Below are positions 8,508 to 18,105 of a DNA stretch of 64,000 bases, one piece after another (the stretch's first letter is position 1; every line of letters starts with the position of its first letter). Both the position numbers and the translations under genes were made by a program. Below the pieces are notes generated by a model, which did not search any database, had not been told where the DNA came from, and saw only the letters and a list, made by a program, of their open reading frames with translations. Source of the DNA: Flavobacterium sp. (GTDB lineage Bacteria > Bacteroidota > Bacteroidia > Flavobacteriales > Flavobacteriaceae); contig JALRGT010000004.1 in NCBI GenBank assembly GCA_023259675.1, positions 132,350-196,349 of the forward strand, written 5' to 3'.

Positions 8508-9263
8508 TTGAAAGATTTAATAAAATATATACCAATTTCAACAATTCTGTTAACTTATTTATTTATTTGCGGTTCATTATACCTAATTGGATTCTGGAGT
8601 ACCTTTGATATTAATGTATTTAGTTTTATTTCAATATATGATATACCTAAGAATTTTGTATATCCATTAATGATTTCACAGGCATATTTTGTTGTCAATA
8701 TGATTACTGGACAATATATTTTACATTCTTCTTTCTTAAACAATGACTCTAAAGACATAGATTTCTTTATTGAAATAAATGAAGAATGGCCACATAAAAA
8801 GAAAGTACTTATTGGTGCGCTAACTTTGATTCCAATATGGATAATTGTAATCACAGGTTTATTATCAATCTTTATTGAAAACCACGAAAAAAACATTCTT
8901 TATTGGTCAATAGTTTCTCTTATTTTTTCTTATTATTTGTTGTATCGATTTGTTAATTTTCCATATATAAAATCAAAAATAACCAATGTTTTATTAAGAT
9001 TTTTCATTGGACATTTCTTAACTTTTTTTCCAATCGCTTGTTTTTCAAACGGTAAAATTGAGAGTTTAAAAATCTACTTAAATCAAAAAAAAGAATATTT
9101 TGATATTATAAACTCTAAAAATAAACCTCAAATAAACGATCCAAATTGCCTTAAATTTTTAGGTTTTGTAAGTGATAAATATATTTATAGCACTTTAGAT
9201 AATCATAAAATATTCATCTTGAATAAAGAAGAATGTAATGGAATTGAAATAACTAAGAATTAA
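8508..9263 (+). CDS. multi-pass membrane protein of unknown function
   Basis: A 251-residue protein with about four hydrophobic segments (roughly 8-30, 48-68, 99-121, 128-148) and a possible fifth near 160-180, then a soluble C-terminal tail. No family was recognised. The frame opens after a stop at 8487 and offers no ATG before residue 55, so the start is taken as TTG at 8508. This includes the first membrane segment; an unusual start or a decayed 5' end are alternatives. The gene is notably AT-rich compared with neighbours, which suggests acquisition. It sits between a terminator and the LprI-like gene. Confidence 0.6.
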   Translation: MKDLIKYIPISTILLTYLFICGSLYLIGFWSTFDINVFSFISIYDIPKNFVYPLMISQAYFVVNMITGQYILHSSFLNNDSKDIDFFIEINEEWPHKKKVLIGALTLIPIWIIVITGLLSIFIENHEKNILYWSIVSLIFSYYLLYRFVNFPYIKSKITNVLLRFFIGHFLTFFPIACFSNGKIESLKIYLNQKKEYFDIINSKNKPQINDPNCLKFLGFVSDKYIYSTLDNHKIFILNKEECNGIEITKN

Positions 9264-9322
9264 CCCTAGACCGTGAAGTCTCCCAACTAATTGGCATTCC
9301 TAATTTCAAACTAATTTCCCCA

Positions 9323-9676
9323 ATGAACAAAAAACACTATTTCATCACTCTACTCCTATTCTGTTTTTGCAACAATTCATTTGCCCAGACACAAGCTGAA
9401 ATGAATGAAACCGCTTATGCCAATTACAAAAAAGCTGATACAGAACTGAACAAAGTTTATAAAGAACTACTGTCTATTTTGGATAAAAACGAAAAACCAT
9501 TGCTGATTCAAGCGGAAAAAGACTGGGTAAAATTCCGTGATTCGCATTGCAAATTTGAAACTTCACAATACGAAGGAGGAAGTATTCAACCTTTAATATA
9601 TTCAACTTGTTTAGAAGAATTAACGGAGAAAAGAATTGCAGAAATTAAAGCAAGTATAAAAAATAGAAATTTATAG
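9323..9676 (+). CDS. LprI-like (DUF1311) secreted protein
   Basis: The 117-residue protein has a signal peptide cleaved after about residue 21 (NNSFAQ). The mature part matches the lysozyme-inhibitor LprI N-terminal/DUF1311 pattern: QAEMNETA, then a helix with LNKVYKELL, AEKDWVKFRDSHCKFE and a second Cys in YSTCLEELTEKR. The two cysteines probably form a disulfide. In mycobacteria LprI inhibits lysozyme; most DUF1311 members have no proven role. It is periplasmic by prediction. It has no operon partner in close reach. Confidence 0.82.
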   Translation: MNKKHYFITLLLFCFCNNSFAQTQAEMNETAYANYKKADTELNKVYKELLSILDKNEKPLLIQAEKDWVKFRDSHCKFETSQYEGGSIQPLIYSTCLEELTEKRIAEIKASIKNRNL

Positions 9677-9995
9677 TAGTTTTTTGAAATTCCCAACTCT
9701 TCACAGTTCATAATAATTCTTAGTTAGGCAAAAGTCTATGACTTTGCACCCAAAAATAATAAGCAAAACAAAAAGACAGTTTTTTTTTAAACCTCTCAAA
9801 AATTTATTTTACAATCGGGTTTAAAAAACCGACCTCAAGCAAGGTTTCTTTAGCATAAATTCCTTAAATTTATAGTAGGCTTTTTTAGATTCAATTCTGC
9901 TTTTAGCGAAGAAAAAAAATAGTACCATTACCTCTATAGAGCCAGTCAATTCATATTGAAAAATACTTTTATTATTCATCCAATACTTAATTATC
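9677..9995. other. intergenic region, 319 bp
   Basis: AT-rich. It contains a degenerate promoter-like TGACTTTGCACCC at about 9738-9750, which could drive the downstream helical-protein gene with a long leader, and a short hairpin TCGGGTTT/AAACCGA near 9815-9835. An 80-codon minus-strand frame here (9821-10063) overlaps the next gene and is judged non-coding. Confidence 0.5.
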
Positions 9996-10439
9996 ATGGG
10001 AAATTTAAGTTTGAGACCTAAAGGAGATTTTACCTGGACAGCAGAATACCAACAATTATACATCCTGACAGAACATTGGATATCCGATTTGCAATTCTAT
10101 AAAGTTGATTTACGCTTTTTGCATCATCTTATTGACAAATATTTCATTTGGCTGGTTCAAAAAGAAACTCTGGATGAAATGAGGAATTTAGCGTCTAATT
10201 TGTTTAATACTGTTGAAACATGCGACACTTTGTTGGAAAAAACAGCCAAACATCTCAGCCATTTGGCCGAGCTAATTGATGATCCATTTAAATATGATTC
10301 CCATAAATTCAGAACGGAGCATGAGGAATTAGAAAATGAAATTGCGGCCTTTATCAAAAAATTTCGCGAAATAAAAAAGGAAACTTTTGGTGTTTCGGAA
10401 AAAGTGATCGATAAGGAAGTTAAAAGACTAACACCTTAA
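9996..10439 (+). CDS. small alpha-helical protein of unknown function
   Basis: A 147-residue soluble protein that should be almost entirely helical. Heptad-rich stretches run about 50-95 and 105-140 (for example EHEELENEIAAFIKKFREIKK). There is no signal peptide or membrane segment. I do not recognise the family. A short basic C-terminus (KEVKRLTP) ends the protein. It is followed 38 bases later by a clear terminator and so forms its own transcription unit. Confidence 0.75.
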   Translation: MGNLSLRPKGDFTWTAEYQQLYILTEHWISDLQFYKVDLRFLHHLIDKYFIWLVQKETLDEMRNLASNLFNTVETCDTLLEKTAKHLSHLAELIDDPFKYDSHKFRTEHEELENEIAAFIKKFREIKKETFGVSEKVIDKEVKRLTP

Positions 10440-10477
10440 AAAGACGTAAATATACTGTAAAAGGAAAATAACACTAT

Positions 10478-10514
10478 AAAACCGCAACGGATTCAAATCT
10501 GTTGCGGTTTTATT
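10478..10514 (+). terminator. intrinsic terminator
   Basis: Perfect 11-bp stem AAAACCGCAAC (10478-10488) with GTTGCGGTTTT (10501-10511), loop of 12 bases, followed by ATTAT. It ends the helical-protein transcript. Confidence 0.88.
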
Positions 10515-10586
10515 ATATAGCCTCGAATAAATTTTTCTTTATGCCTTTTTGTGCTTTTCTTTGTAGTTCTTGCGTAAAGACAAAAC

Positions 10587-11378
10587 ATGTTATTTCAAAT
10601 CAAAGCGTACTTAAAATTCCTTTGGCACTCCAAAAATGAGCATGCCGTGCATTCCCCTTTTGTGTTTCAACTGCTTACGAAATGTTTTTACGACAAAAAG
10701 CCAAAACCAGAATATGCTGTTTTAAGAAAATACAGAAAATCACTTTTAGAAAATGAAGATAGTATTGAAGTGACCGATTTTGGCGCGGGTTCAAAAGTCT
10801 TTACGTCGAATAAACGACAAATCTCAAAAATTGCCAAAACTGCCGGAATCTCCCAAAAACGAGCACAATTACTGTTTCGAATCACACGTTATTTTCAACC
10901 GGATACTATTTTAGAAATGGGTACTTCGCTAGGATTAGCCACTTCTGCACTAGCCTTAGGATCCCAAACACTCGAGACGAAAGCAAAAATAACGACATTG
11001 GAAGGTTGTACAGAAACAATGGCAATTGCAAAAAATCAATTTCAATTATTCAATATCAATAATGTTGATGCTGTTGTTACTAGCTTTGAAAGTTATTTAA
11101 ACAGCTTAGAACTTCAAACTTTAAACTTTAAACTAATCTATTTCGATGGCAATCATTCGAAGAAAGCCACTTTAAATTATTTCGAACTTTTATTACCTAC
11201 TGTTTACAATGAAACGGTTTGGATATTCGATGACATTCACTGGTCACCAGAAATGGAAGAAGCTTGGGAAAGCATTAAAAAACATCCAAAAGTTACCGTT
11301 ACAATTGATACTTTTCAGTGGGGATTGGTATTCTTTAGACGCGAACAACCCAAAGAGCATTTTATAATTCGAGCATAA
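10587..11378 (+). CDS. class I SAM-dependent O-methyltransferase-like protein
   Basis: The 263-residue protein has a Rossmann methyltransferase core. Motif I is EMGTSLGLAT (about 111-120). KITTLEG follows with the acidic ribose-binding residue, then LIYFDGNHSKKATLNYF and VWIFDDIHWSPEMEEAW, which together match catechol O-methyltransferase-type family 24 enzymes. The N-terminal 80 residues form a family-specific extension (HAVHSPFVFQL). The substrate is unknown. It is cytoplasmic. The gene stands alone before a bidirectional terminator. Confidence 0.88.
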   Translation: MLFQIKAYLKFLWHSKNEHAVHSPFVFQLLTKCFYDKKPKPEYAVLRKYRKSLLENEDSIEVTDFGAGSKVFTSNKRQISKIAKTAGISQKRAQLLFRITRYFQPDTILEMGTSLGLATSALALGSQTLETKAKITTLEGCTETMAIAKNQFQLFNINNVDAVVTSFESYLNSLELQTLNFKLIYFDGNHSKKATLNYFELLLPTVYNETVWIFDDIHWSPEMEEAWESIKKHPKVTVTIDTFQWGLVFFRREQPKEHFIIRA

Positions 11379-11487
11379 ATACCTCTTTTAAAAACAATTA
11401 TAGACATCAAACAGATTTTCAAACTAAACAATTATTCTCTTTTAAATTGGAAATTATTTAAGTAAAGAAAATTAGTGAAACAAAAAA

Positions 11488-11513
11488 AATGACCGCCATT
11501 GCTGGCGGTCATT
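11488..11513. terminator. bidirectional terminator
   Basis: Perfect 10-bp arms AATGACCGCC (11488-11497) and GGCGGTCATT (11504-11513) around ATTGCT, preceded by an A run and followed by ACTTTTT. It separates the convergent methyltransferase and lipoprotein genes. Confidence 0.88.
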
Positions 11514-11535
11514 ACTTTTTCAAACAATTATATTC

Positions 11536-12183
11536 TTATTGTTTAGCTTCTTCCATTTCTTCTGTTTTAGCTCCCATTCTGTTCAATGTATACATTGGAG
11601 CGAATTTCAATTTCAAAGCAGCAATTTTTCTATTGTCGCTAGAAGACAATCCTTCTTTTTCAACAGTATTTTTTCTGCTGTCCAATGCTTCATACATAAT
11701 TTTGATTTCATCCCAATCTTCACGAGAATATCTGTCTTTGTTATTTTCTACAGTATGTACGAATTGTTGGTAAACACTGTGGATATTATCCGCATTAACC
11801 CAATCAAAACTCATATCCTCACCAATTTTTCCTTCACCAAACAATTCATTTCTCATTTGTTGTTTTGAATCGGGTTGCGAAACTTCCATTGAAGCTTTTA
11901 ATGCAGCATATTTTGCTTGACTGGCTTCCATTTTTTCTTTGGCTTCCTGTGCATCCTTTAGATTTAATAACGCTATTTCCGCTTCGCTATTTTTCACTTC
12001 ATAAGTTGCCTCAATTGATTGCCAATTGGCTTTGGCATCGTCCGCAGGAACATTACTTACAGAATCAACATAAACAGCATACATATCTATAGTCTTTTCC
12101 GATTCTTTTTCTTTTCCATCTTTACATGAAGTAAATCCTAAAGCAACAACTGCCATCCCTAAAACAAAAATTCTATTTTTCAT
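11536..12183 (-). CDS. predicted lipoprotein of unknown function
   Basis: The 215-residue protein has a lipoprotein signal peptide with lipobox GFTSC at about residues 16-20. The mature part is mostly helical and charged, with heptad-like stretches (LKDAQEAKEKMEASQAKYAA). It resembles no family I can name. It should be anchored in the outer or inner membrane, facing the periplasm. It has a well-formed promoter (TTG, 19-base spacer, TATATTTG), so it is probably well expressed. Confidence 0.8.
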   Translation of the reverse strand: MKNRIFVLGMAVVALGFTSCKDGKEKESEKTIDMYAVYVDSVSNVPADDAKANWQSIEATYEVKNSEAEIALLNLKDAQEAKEKMEASQAKYAALKASMEVSQPDSKQQMRNELFGEGKIGEDMSFDWVNADNIHSVYQQFVHTVENNKDRYSREDWDEIKIMYEALDSRKNTVEKEGLSSSDNRKIAALKLKFAPMYTLNRMGAKTEEMEEAKQ

Positions 12184-12528
12184 AATTCAATTTATTTAAT
12201 ATTACCAAACAAATATACCCTGCATTGCTTTTTATTCAATAAAAAAGCGTGAATGTTACAAATAATTAAATAAATTATGACACAAACAGTAACCAAAGGT
12301 AAATTTTACAACAAAGAGATAAAACTATGTAAGTTCTCCTTTTGAAGATTTAGGTATAGAAAACGAACTTAATATCAAAAAACAGTACCTCACTTTGCTA
12401 TTGACTCCATCCTAAAATCAAAAGATTAATATTGTAACAAAAATGTATTTTAAACAACTTATCTTTAATTAGAAAGTCTTTTTGTACTTTTAAAATCTAA
12501 AAAAACAATTCATCAAAAGTAAATTACA
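12184..12528. other. divergent intergenic region, 345 bp
   Basis: AT-rich spacer holding the promoter of the minus-strand lipoprotein (12210-12239). For the plus-strand ABC ATPase only a near-consensus element (TACTTTTA, about 12484-12491) is visible. No coding sequence was seen. Confidence 0.6.
12210..12239 (-). promoter_or_regulatory. complete flavobacterial promoter (TTG-N19-TATATTTG)
   Basis: On the minus strand the -33 TTG is at 12239-12237 and the -7 box TATATTTG at 12217-12210, with a 19-base spacer. It lies 26 bases before the lipoprotein ATG. Confidence 0.75.
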
Positions 12529-13215
12529 ATGGCCAACCCATTAATAAAAATCAAAGATATCAAAAGAGATTTTGTCCTTGGAGACGAAATTGTTTATGTT
12601 TTGAAGGGAATTGATTTAGAAATAAACAAAGGAGAATATGTTGCCCTTATGGGACCTTCGGGTTCCGGAAAATCAACACTGATGAATTTACTGGGCTGTT
12701 TGGATACACCCACCTCAGGAAGTTATATTCTTAATGGAAAAGATGTCAGTAAAATGAAAGATGATGAATTGGCAGAAATTCGGAATAAAGAAATCGGGTT
12801 TGTCTTTCAGACTTTCAACCTGTTGCCACGCACCACCGCCCTTGATAATGTGGCGCTACCCATGATATATGCCGGTTATTCCAAATCGGAAAGAAGAGCC
12901 AGAGCCCAACAAGTACTTACTCAAGTGGGATTATCGGACCGCATGGATCACCAACCCAACCAACTCTCCGGAGGACAACGCCAACGTGTCGCTGTAGCCA
13001 GAGCATTGGTAAACACTCCGTCCATTATTCTAGCCGATGAACCCACCGGAAATCTGGACAGTAAAACCTCTGAGGAAATCATGAAACTTTTTAATGAAAT
13101 TCATTCCAACGGCAATACCATCATCGTGGTTACCCATGAAGAGGAAATTGCGGCTTACGCCAATCGAATAATTCGTTTGCGTGACGGAAAAATAGAAAGT
13201 GACACTACAAAATAG
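12529..13215 (+). CDS. ABC transporter ATP-binding protein (LolD/MacB-like)
   Basis: A 228-residue single ABC ATPase. Walker A is GPSGSGKST (about 42-50), Q-loop [12 protein letters not shown], signature [15 protein letters not shown] and Walker [12 protein letters not shown] with the H-loop VVTHEEE. These match the MacB/LolD/FtsE-like subfamily, whose members work with FtsX-type permeases as mechanotransmission or lipoprotein-release machines. No permease gene is adjacent, so it is an orphan ATPase. The next gene, a cobalamin adenosyltransferase, starts 62 bases later, so the pair may share a transcript. Confidence 0.93.
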   Translation: MANPLIKIKDIKRDFVLGDEIVYVLKGIDLEINKGEYVALMGPSGSGKSTLMNLLGCLDTPTSGSYILNGKDVSKMKDDELAEIRNKEIGFVFQTFNLLPRTTALDNVALPMIYAGYSKSERRARAQQVLTQVGLSDRMDHQPNQLSGGQRQRVAVARALVNTPSIILADEPTGNLDSKTSEEIMKLFNEIHSNGNTIIVVTHEEEIAAYANRIIRLRDGKIESDTTK

Positions 13216-13226
13216 TTTATTTGTTT

Positions 13227-13250
13227 AAACGGTTAATCGCATAACCGTTT
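13227..13250. repeat. short inverted repeat in ABC-pduO gap
   Basis: Perfect 9-bp arms AAACGGTTA (13227-13235) and TAACCGTTT (13242-13250), followed by a partial third copy of the TAATCGCNTAACCG unit. There is no T-tract, so it is not an obvious terminator. It could be a protein-binding site or simple repeat expansion. Confidence 0.5.
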
Positions 13251-13277
13251 AATCGCTTAACCGCATAAACAACAAAA

Positions 13278-13847
13278 ATGAAAGTATATACAAAAACAGG
13301 AGACAAAGGAACCACCGCTCTTTTTGGTGGGACACGAGTTCCCAAAGACCATGCAAGGATAGAAAGTTACGGAACGGTAGATGAACTCAATTCTTATATA
13401 GGACTTATTCGTGATCAAGAAATGGATGTCCATTATAAAGAAATCCTGATTGAAATTCAAGATAGGCTATTTACTATAGGTGCCCTGTTGGCCACTCCTC
13501 CTGAAAAAGAAGTGTTAAAAAATGGTAAACCTCGACTCCAAAAACTGGGCATCATAGAATCTGACATTACTTTATTAGAAAAAGAAATTGATTGTATGGA
13601 GGCAGCCTTACCACAAATGACTCATTTTGTGCTCCCTGGCGGGCATACTACGGTGTCATATTGTCATATTGCCAGATGCGTTTGTCGCAGAGCAGAACGT
13701 TTAGTAGTCCATTTAAGTCATAATGAAGCCGTAGCCGATGTGGTAATCATCTATTTAAACCGACTTTCTGACTACCTGTTTGTATTGGCACGAAAGTTGT
13801 CCAAAGACTTACACGCAGATGAAGTTCAATGGATTCCTAGAAAATAG
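13278..13847 (+). CDS. ATP:cob(I)alamin adenosyltransferase, PduO type
   Basis: The 189-residue protein matches the PduO/MMAB family. It has the N-terminal ATP-binding motif KTGDKGTTALFGG, then RIESYGTVDELNS and the C-terminal RCVCRRAERLVV. It transfers the adenosyl group of ATP to cob(I)alamin to form coenzyme B12 for enzymes such as methylmalonyl-CoA mutase. It is cytosolic and normally trimeric. Length is typical. No other cobalamin gene is nearby. Confidence 0.93.
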   Translation: MKVYTKTGDKGTTALFGGTRVPKDHARIESYGTVDELNSYIGLIRDQEMDVHYKEILIEIQDRLFTIGALLATPPEKEVLKNGKPRLQKLGIIESDITLLEKEIDCMEAALPQMTHFVLPGGHTTVSYCHIARCVCRRAERLVVHLSHNEAVADVVIIYLNRLSDYLFVLARKLSKDLHADEVQWIPRK

Positions 13848-13958
13848 AAATCCAATTTTGGAAACTATTTTTAATTAAATAAAATTGAAAATTGAGACCT
13901 GAAACTTCAAGCAAAGAAAGACGTTCTTAATTTTTTTTTAAAATAAATGGTTTTTTAC

Positions 13959-13988
13959 TTGTCTTTTTCAGTAAAAAATTTATTTTTG
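13959..13988 (+). promoter_or_regulatory. complete flavobacterial promoter (TTG-N19-TATTTTTG)
   Basis: -33 TTG at 13959-13961 and -7 box TATTTTTG at 13981-13988 with a 19-base spacer, 22 bases before the DUF2795 start. Confidence 0.8.
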
Positions 13989-14010
13989 CACAAAACTAAA
14001 TCGACAAAAG

Positions 14011-14232
14011 ATGTATTGGACATTAGAATTAGCATCCTATTTAAGTGATGCACCGTGGCCTGCTAACAAAGACGAACTTATTGATTACGCTATACGTGCA
14101 GGAGCTCCTTTAGAGGTAGTAGAAAACCTACAATCTATTGAAGATGAAGGCGAGATATATGAATCAATGGAAGAAATTTGGCCAGATTATCCAACTGACG
14201 AAGATTATCTTTGGAATGAGGATGAATATTAA
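14011..14232 (+). CDS. DUF2795 domain protein
   Basis: A 73-residue acidic protein opening MYWTLELASYL with DAPWPANKDELIDYAIRAGAP, the hallmark of DUF2795, a short family abundant in Bacteroidota. The C-terminus is rich in Glu and Asp (DEDYLWNEDEY). There is no membrane or signal segment. The molecular role is unknown, but the strong promoter suggests high expression. It lies upstream of secA with a terminator between them. Confidence 0.88.
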   Translation: MYWTLELASYLSDAPWPANKDELIDYAIRAGAPLEVVENLQSIEDEGEIYESMEEIWPDYPTDEDYLWNEDEY

Positions 14233-14246
14233 AAGAATTACCTAAG

Positions 14247-14274
14247 AAAAAGTCTCAAAAGAGGCTTTTTTTTT
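14247..14274 (+). terminator. intrinsic terminator
   Basis: AAAAAGTCTC (14247-14256), loop AAAA and GAGGCTTTTT give a stem with one G-U pair, followed by nine or more T. It separates the DUF2795 gene from secA. Confidence 0.85.
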
Positions 14275-14316
14275 GGCTAAATTTACACATATAAAATAAT
14301 TAGAAATATAACTATT

Positions 14317-17300
14317 ATGAGTTTTATAAACAGCATTATAAAAGCATTTGTTGGAGATAAATCCGATAAAGATGTAAAAGCATTACAACCTTACTTAAAC
14401 AAAATAAAAACTTTCGAGGCCCAGCTAATCGCATTAACCCACGATGAACTGAGAGATCGCACTGTTTTTTTTAAAGACAAAATAAAACAAGCCAGAGCAG
14501 ATGTTGACGCTAAAATCGTAGCGCTAAAAAAAGAAGTGGAAAGCATTGAAGATATTGACAAAAGAGAAGATATCTACGTTGCCATTGACGCTTTAGAAAA
14601 GGATGCTTACGAATTATCCGAAAAAACCTTGTTGGAAATTTTGCCGGAAGCATTTGCAGTGGTAAAAGAAACAGCCAGACGTTTCAAAGACAACTCTCAA
14701 ATTACCGTTACTGCAACTCCTCAAGACAGAGAATTCTCTGGAACAAAAACTTATGTTACCCTTGAAGGAGACAATGCAATTTGGCATAACAAATGGAATG
14801 CTGCCGGAAAAGAAATTACATGGGACATGATTCATTATGATGTTCAATTAATTGGTGGTATGGTATTGCACGAAGGAAAAGTAGCCGAAATGCAAACGGG
14901 AGAAGGAAAAACTTTGGTAGCTACATTACCATTGTATCTAAATGCCCTAACCGGAAACGGAGTACACTTGGTAACCGTAAATGACTACTTGGCAAAACGT
15001 GACAGCACTTGGAAAGCTCCTTTATTTGAATTCCATGGTTTGACTGTTGATTGTATCGACAACCACCAACCTAGTTCTGAAGGAAGAAAAAAAGCCTATG
15101 ATGCCGATATCACTTATGGAACCAATAACGAATTTGGTTTTGATTATTTGAGAGACAACATGGCGCATTCGCCAAATGATTTAGTGCAAAGAAAACACAA
15201 TTTTGCCATTGTCGATGAGGTGGATTCTGTATTGATTGATGACGCCAGAACACCATTAATTATTTCAGGACCGGTGCCGCAAGGAGATCGTCATGAGTTT
15301 AATGAATTGAAACCTAAAATTGAAAATTTAGTTAGCCTTCAACGTCAATTGGCCAACGGATTTTTGGCGGAAGCCAAAAAATTGATCAAAGAAGGAAATA
15401 CCAAAGAAGGTGGTTTCTTGCTATTGAGAGCTTACAGAAGTTTACCAAAAAACAAAGCGTTAATTAAGTTTTTGAGTGAAGAAGGAATCAGACAATTGCT
15501 TCAAAAAACGGAGAATCAATACATGCAAGACAACAATCGCGAAATGCATAAAATTGATGAAGCGTTGTATTTTGTAATTGAAGAAAAAAACAACCAAGTG
15601 GAATTGACCGATAACGGTATCAAATTCCTTTCTGGAGATACAGACGCTGACTTTTTCGTACTTCCGGACATTGGAACCGAAATAGCCAATATCGAAAAGA
15701 AAAAATTAGACAAAGACGCTGAGGCAGAAGAAAAAGAAAAATTGTTTCAAGATTTTGGTATAAAAAGCGAGCGTATCCACACCTTAACCCAACTATTAAA
15801 AGCATATTCTCTTTTTGAAAAAGACGTAGAATACGTAATCATGGACAATAAAATTATGATTGTCGATGAGCAAACGGGTCGTATCATGGATGGTCGTCGT
15901 TATTCTGACGGATTACACCAAGCGATTGAGGCGAAAGAAAATGTAAAAATTGAGGCTGCAACCCAAACCTTTGCAACGGTAACATTACAAAATTACTTCA
16001 GAATGTACAACAAGCTTGCCGGTATGACTGGTACAGCCGTTACAGAAGCAGGAGAACTTTGGGAAATATACAAATTGGATGTAGTGGAAATTCCAACCAA
16101 CAGACCAATTGCCAGACACGATAAAGAGGATTTTATATACAAGACAACCAGAGAAAAATTCAATGCGGTAATTGAAGACGTAACCGAATTATCAAAAGCG
16201 GGAAGACCGGTACTTATTGGTACAACGTCCGTTGAGATCTCTGAATTATTAAGCCGAATGTTGAAGATGCGTGGTATAAACCACAACGTCTTGAATGCAA
16301 AAATGCACAAACAAGAAGCTCAGATTGTTGAGGAAGCAGGAAAAGCTGGCGTAGTAACTATTGCTACGAACATGGCTGGTCGTGGTACCGACATTAAATT
16401 ATCCGCTGAAGTGAAAGCTGCAGGTGGATTGGCAATTGTAGGTACAGAACGTCATGATTCCCGTCGTGTCGACAGACAGTTGCGTGGTCGTGCCGGTCGT
16501 CAAGGAGATCCAGGAAGTTCCCAATTTTATGTTTCTCTTGAAGATAACTTAATGCGTTTATTTGGTTCTGAAAGAGTTGCTAAGGTAATGGACCGAATGG
16601 GATTGGAAGAAGGAGAAGTGATTCAGCATTCTATGATGACCAAATCTATCGAACGCGCCCAGAAAAAAGTGGAAGAAAACAACTTCGGAGTGCGTAAACG
16701 TTTGTTAGAATATGATGATGTGATGAACGCACAACGTGAAGTAGTGTACAAACGTCGTCGTCATGCCTTGTTTGGAGAGCGTTTGAAACTGGATATTGCC
16801 AACATGTTGTATGACACTTGTGAAGTATTCGTTCAAAACACCAAAGCAACCAATGATTTCAAAACTTTCGAGTTTGACCTGATTCGTTATTTCTCCATCA
16901 CTTCTCCGGTAAGTCAGGCAGATTTTGCCAAAATGACCGAAGTAGAATTGACCGGAAAAGTCTATAAAGAAGCGTTGAAATTCTATAACGAAAAAACAGA
17001 ACGTAGCGCCAGAGAAGCATTTCCAATCATTAGGAATGTTTACGAAGAAAAAAACAATCAGTTCGAGCGTATCATAGTTCCTTTTACAGACGGAGTAAAA
17101 TCATTGAATGTGGTTACCGATTTGAAAAAAGCCTATGAAACAGAAGGAAAACAACTGATCGCCGATTTCGAGAAAAACATCACTTTGGCCATTGTGGATG
17201 AAGCTTGGAAAAAACACTTACGTAAAATGGACGAATTGAAACAATCTGTTCAATTGGCCGTTCACGAACAAAAAGACCCCTTGCTTATTTACAAATTTGA

Positions 17301-17661
17301 AGCCTTCAACTTATTCAACAATATGTTGAACGGAATTAACAGAGAAGTAATTTCATTCCTTTTCAAAGGTGATTTACCACAACAAAGTGCTCCTGCTATT
17401 CAAGAGGCCAAAGAAGTGCGTGAAAAAGAAAATTACAAAACTCAAAAAGACGAAATTGTAAGCAGTGAAGCCACCAATCGGGAAGCGGGACAAACCCAAC
17501 AACGTCAGGTTACGGAAACCATCGTAAGAGATATGCCAAAAATCAACCGTAACGATAATGTTACCATCAAACAAGTGGCTACCGGCAAAACCGAAACGAT
17601 GAAATTCAAAAAAGCCGAAAATCTATTATCTACAGGAGAATGGATTATCGTCAATGAATAA
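14317..17661 (+). CDS. secA: preprotein translocase ATPase SecA
   Basis: The 1114-residue protein is the SecA motor that drives unfolded preproteins through SecYEG. Walker A is MQTGEGKT (about 189-196), the DEAD-like box is [20 protein letters not shown], and nucleotide-binding domain 2 has [12 protein letters not shown] and [15 protein letters not shown] Bacteroidota-type insertion (about 325-440) interrupts the first nucleotide-binding domain and makes the protein about 200 residues longer than E. coli SecA. The C-terminus lacks the zinc-binding Cys cluster and ends in a short conserved TGEWIIVNE tail. It is a single-gene unit with a terminator on both sides. Confidence 0.98.
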   Translation: MSFINSIIKAFVGDKSDKDVKALQPYLNKIKTFEAQLIALTHDELRDRTVFFKDKIKQARADVDAKIVALKKEVESIEDIDKREDIYVAIDALEKDAYELSEKTLLEILPEAFAVVKETARRFKDNSQITVTATPQDREFSGTKTYVTLEGDNAIWHNKWNAAGKEITWDMIHYDVQLIGGMVLHEGKVAEMQTGEGKTLVATLPLYLNALTGNGVHLVTVNDYLAKRDSTWKAPLFEFHGLTVDCIDNHQPSSEGRKKAYDADITYGTNNEFGFDYLRDNMAHSPNDLVQRKHNFAIVDEVDSVLIDDARTPLIISGPVPQGDRHEFNELKPKIENLVSLQRQLANGFLAEAKKLIKEGNTKEGGFLLLRAYRSLPKNKALIKFLSEEGIRQLLQKTENQYMQDNNREMHKIDEALYFVIEEKNNQVELTDNGIKFLSGDTDADFFVLPDIGTEIANIEKKKLDKDAEAEEKEKLFQDFGIKSERIHTLTQLLKAYSLFEKDVEYVIMDNKIMIVDEQTGRIMDGRRYSDGLHQAIEAKENVKIEAATQTFATVTLQNYFRMYNKLAGMTGTAVTEAGELWEIYKLDVVEIPTNRPIARHDKEDFIYKTTREKFNAVIEDVTELSKAGRPVLIGTTSVEISELLSRMLKMRGINHNVLNAKMHKQEAQIVEEAGKAGVVTIATNMAGRGTDIKLSAEVKAAGGLAIVGTERHDSRRVDRQLRGRAGRQGDPGSSQFYVSLEDNLMRLFGSERVAKVMDRMGLEEGEVIQHSMMTKSIERAQKKVEENNFGVRKRLLEYDDVMNAQREVVYKRRRHALFGERLKLDIANMLYDTCEVFVQNTKATNDFKTFEFDLIRYFSITSPVSQADFAKMTEVELTGKVYKEALKFYNEKTERSAREAFPIIRNVYEEKNNQFERIIVPFTDGVKSLNVVTDLKKAYETEGKQLIADFEKNITLAIVDEAWKKHLRKMDELKQSVQLAVHEQKDPLLIYKFEAFNLFNNMLNGINREVISFLFKGDLPQQSAPAIQEAKEVREKENYKTQKDEIVSSEATNREAGQTQQRQVTETIVRDMPKINRNDNVTIKQVATGKTETMKFKKAENLLSTGEWIIVNE

Positions 17662-17711
17662 ACCGTATTGAGTACTCAGTATTCCGTTTGCAAATCACAT
17701 AAATACAGAAT

Positions 17712-17747
17712 TCCCCAATTGCGAAAGTAGTTGGGGATTTTTTTTAT
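17712..17747 (+). terminator. secA terminator
   Basis: Arms TCCCCAA (17712-17718) and TTGGGGA (17731-17737) with a 12-base loop, followed by eight T. It is located 51 bases after the secA stop. Confidence 0.88.
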
Positions 17748-17749
17748 GC

Positions 17750-17855
17750 TGAACTTGTTTCAGCATCTTTTCATTCTACCGCCAAGCGTAATTGAACTTG
17801 TTTCAGCATCTCTCTGTTTTTTAGTGAATTATTCCCTGAACTTGTTTCAGCATCT
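17750..17855. repeat. three copies of TGAACTTGTTTCAGCATCT at 43-44 bp spacing
   Basis: Identical 19-mers at 17750-17768, 17793-17811 and 17837-17855. Each contains the palindromic arms TGAA/TTCA around CTTGT. The 24-25 bp between copies is unrelated. This matches a dispersed intergenic repeat type common in Bacteroidota. There is no cas gene and there are only three units. Confidence 0.85.
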
Positions 17856-17937
17856 TTTCCCATTAGGAGCAGAATGTCTGGTTTTCAGAACAACTTCCCT
17901 CCCGCTTTCGCCTTTATCTCTTCGTCCCGAAAGGTCG

Positions 17938-18088
17938 GGACTACGAGGATATCGGCTCTATCAGGGCTAGTTTATTAAGATAATTTTTATATATTTGAAA
18001 GTAATTAAAATCTGACTGCTATAAATTTATCCACCCTTTTTTTCTGGTGATTGGTTTGATTTATCAGTAGTATATTCTAGTCATGCGC
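17938..18088 (+). promoter_or_regulatory. promoter-bearing leader repeat, copy 1, ahead of cassette A
   Basis: Bases 17976-18004 are identical over 29 bp to 22023-22051 and contain the -7 box TATATTTG (17990-17997). The following 80 bases align with copy 2 throughout (TATCCACCC, TTTGATTTATCAG, TATATTCTAG) and can form hairpins in both. The block ends at the core GTCATGCGC (18080-18088) that starts the first cassette. It also includes GGACTACGAGGATATCGGC (17938-17956), shared with copy 2. It may be an attI-like promoter region or an ORF-less promoter cassette. Confidence 0.65.
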
Positions 18089-18105
18089 AAGCAAAAATAA
18101 CCATA

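Larger units (their letters stand above)
17662..18105. other. repeat-dense intergenic region at the left edge of the cassette array, 444 bp
   Basis: In order it holds the secA terminator, three copies of a 19-bp repeat, a hairpin element CCCGAAAGGTCGGG followed by GACTACGAGGATATCGGCTC, and the first copy of the promoter-bearing leader repeat. A 79-codon frame (17731-17970) is a translation of these repeats, not a gene. Confidence 0.75.

Noticed and set aside
13227..13250. Terminator between the ABC ATPase and the adenosyltransferase
   Set aside because: The inverted repeat is AT-rich, has no T tract and is followed by another partial copy of the same unit, so termination is not supported.
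17750..17855. Three evenly spaced 19-bp repeats resembling a CRISPR array
   Set aside because: Only three units, repeat shorter than usual, no cas genes or leader, and the repeat is a known type of scattered intergenic palindrome.
17731..17970. 79-codon open frame on the + strand
   Set aside because: It is a translation of the 19-bp repeats and the CCCGAAAGG hairpin element, with a repeated LFQHLF peptide, no start context and no coding character.
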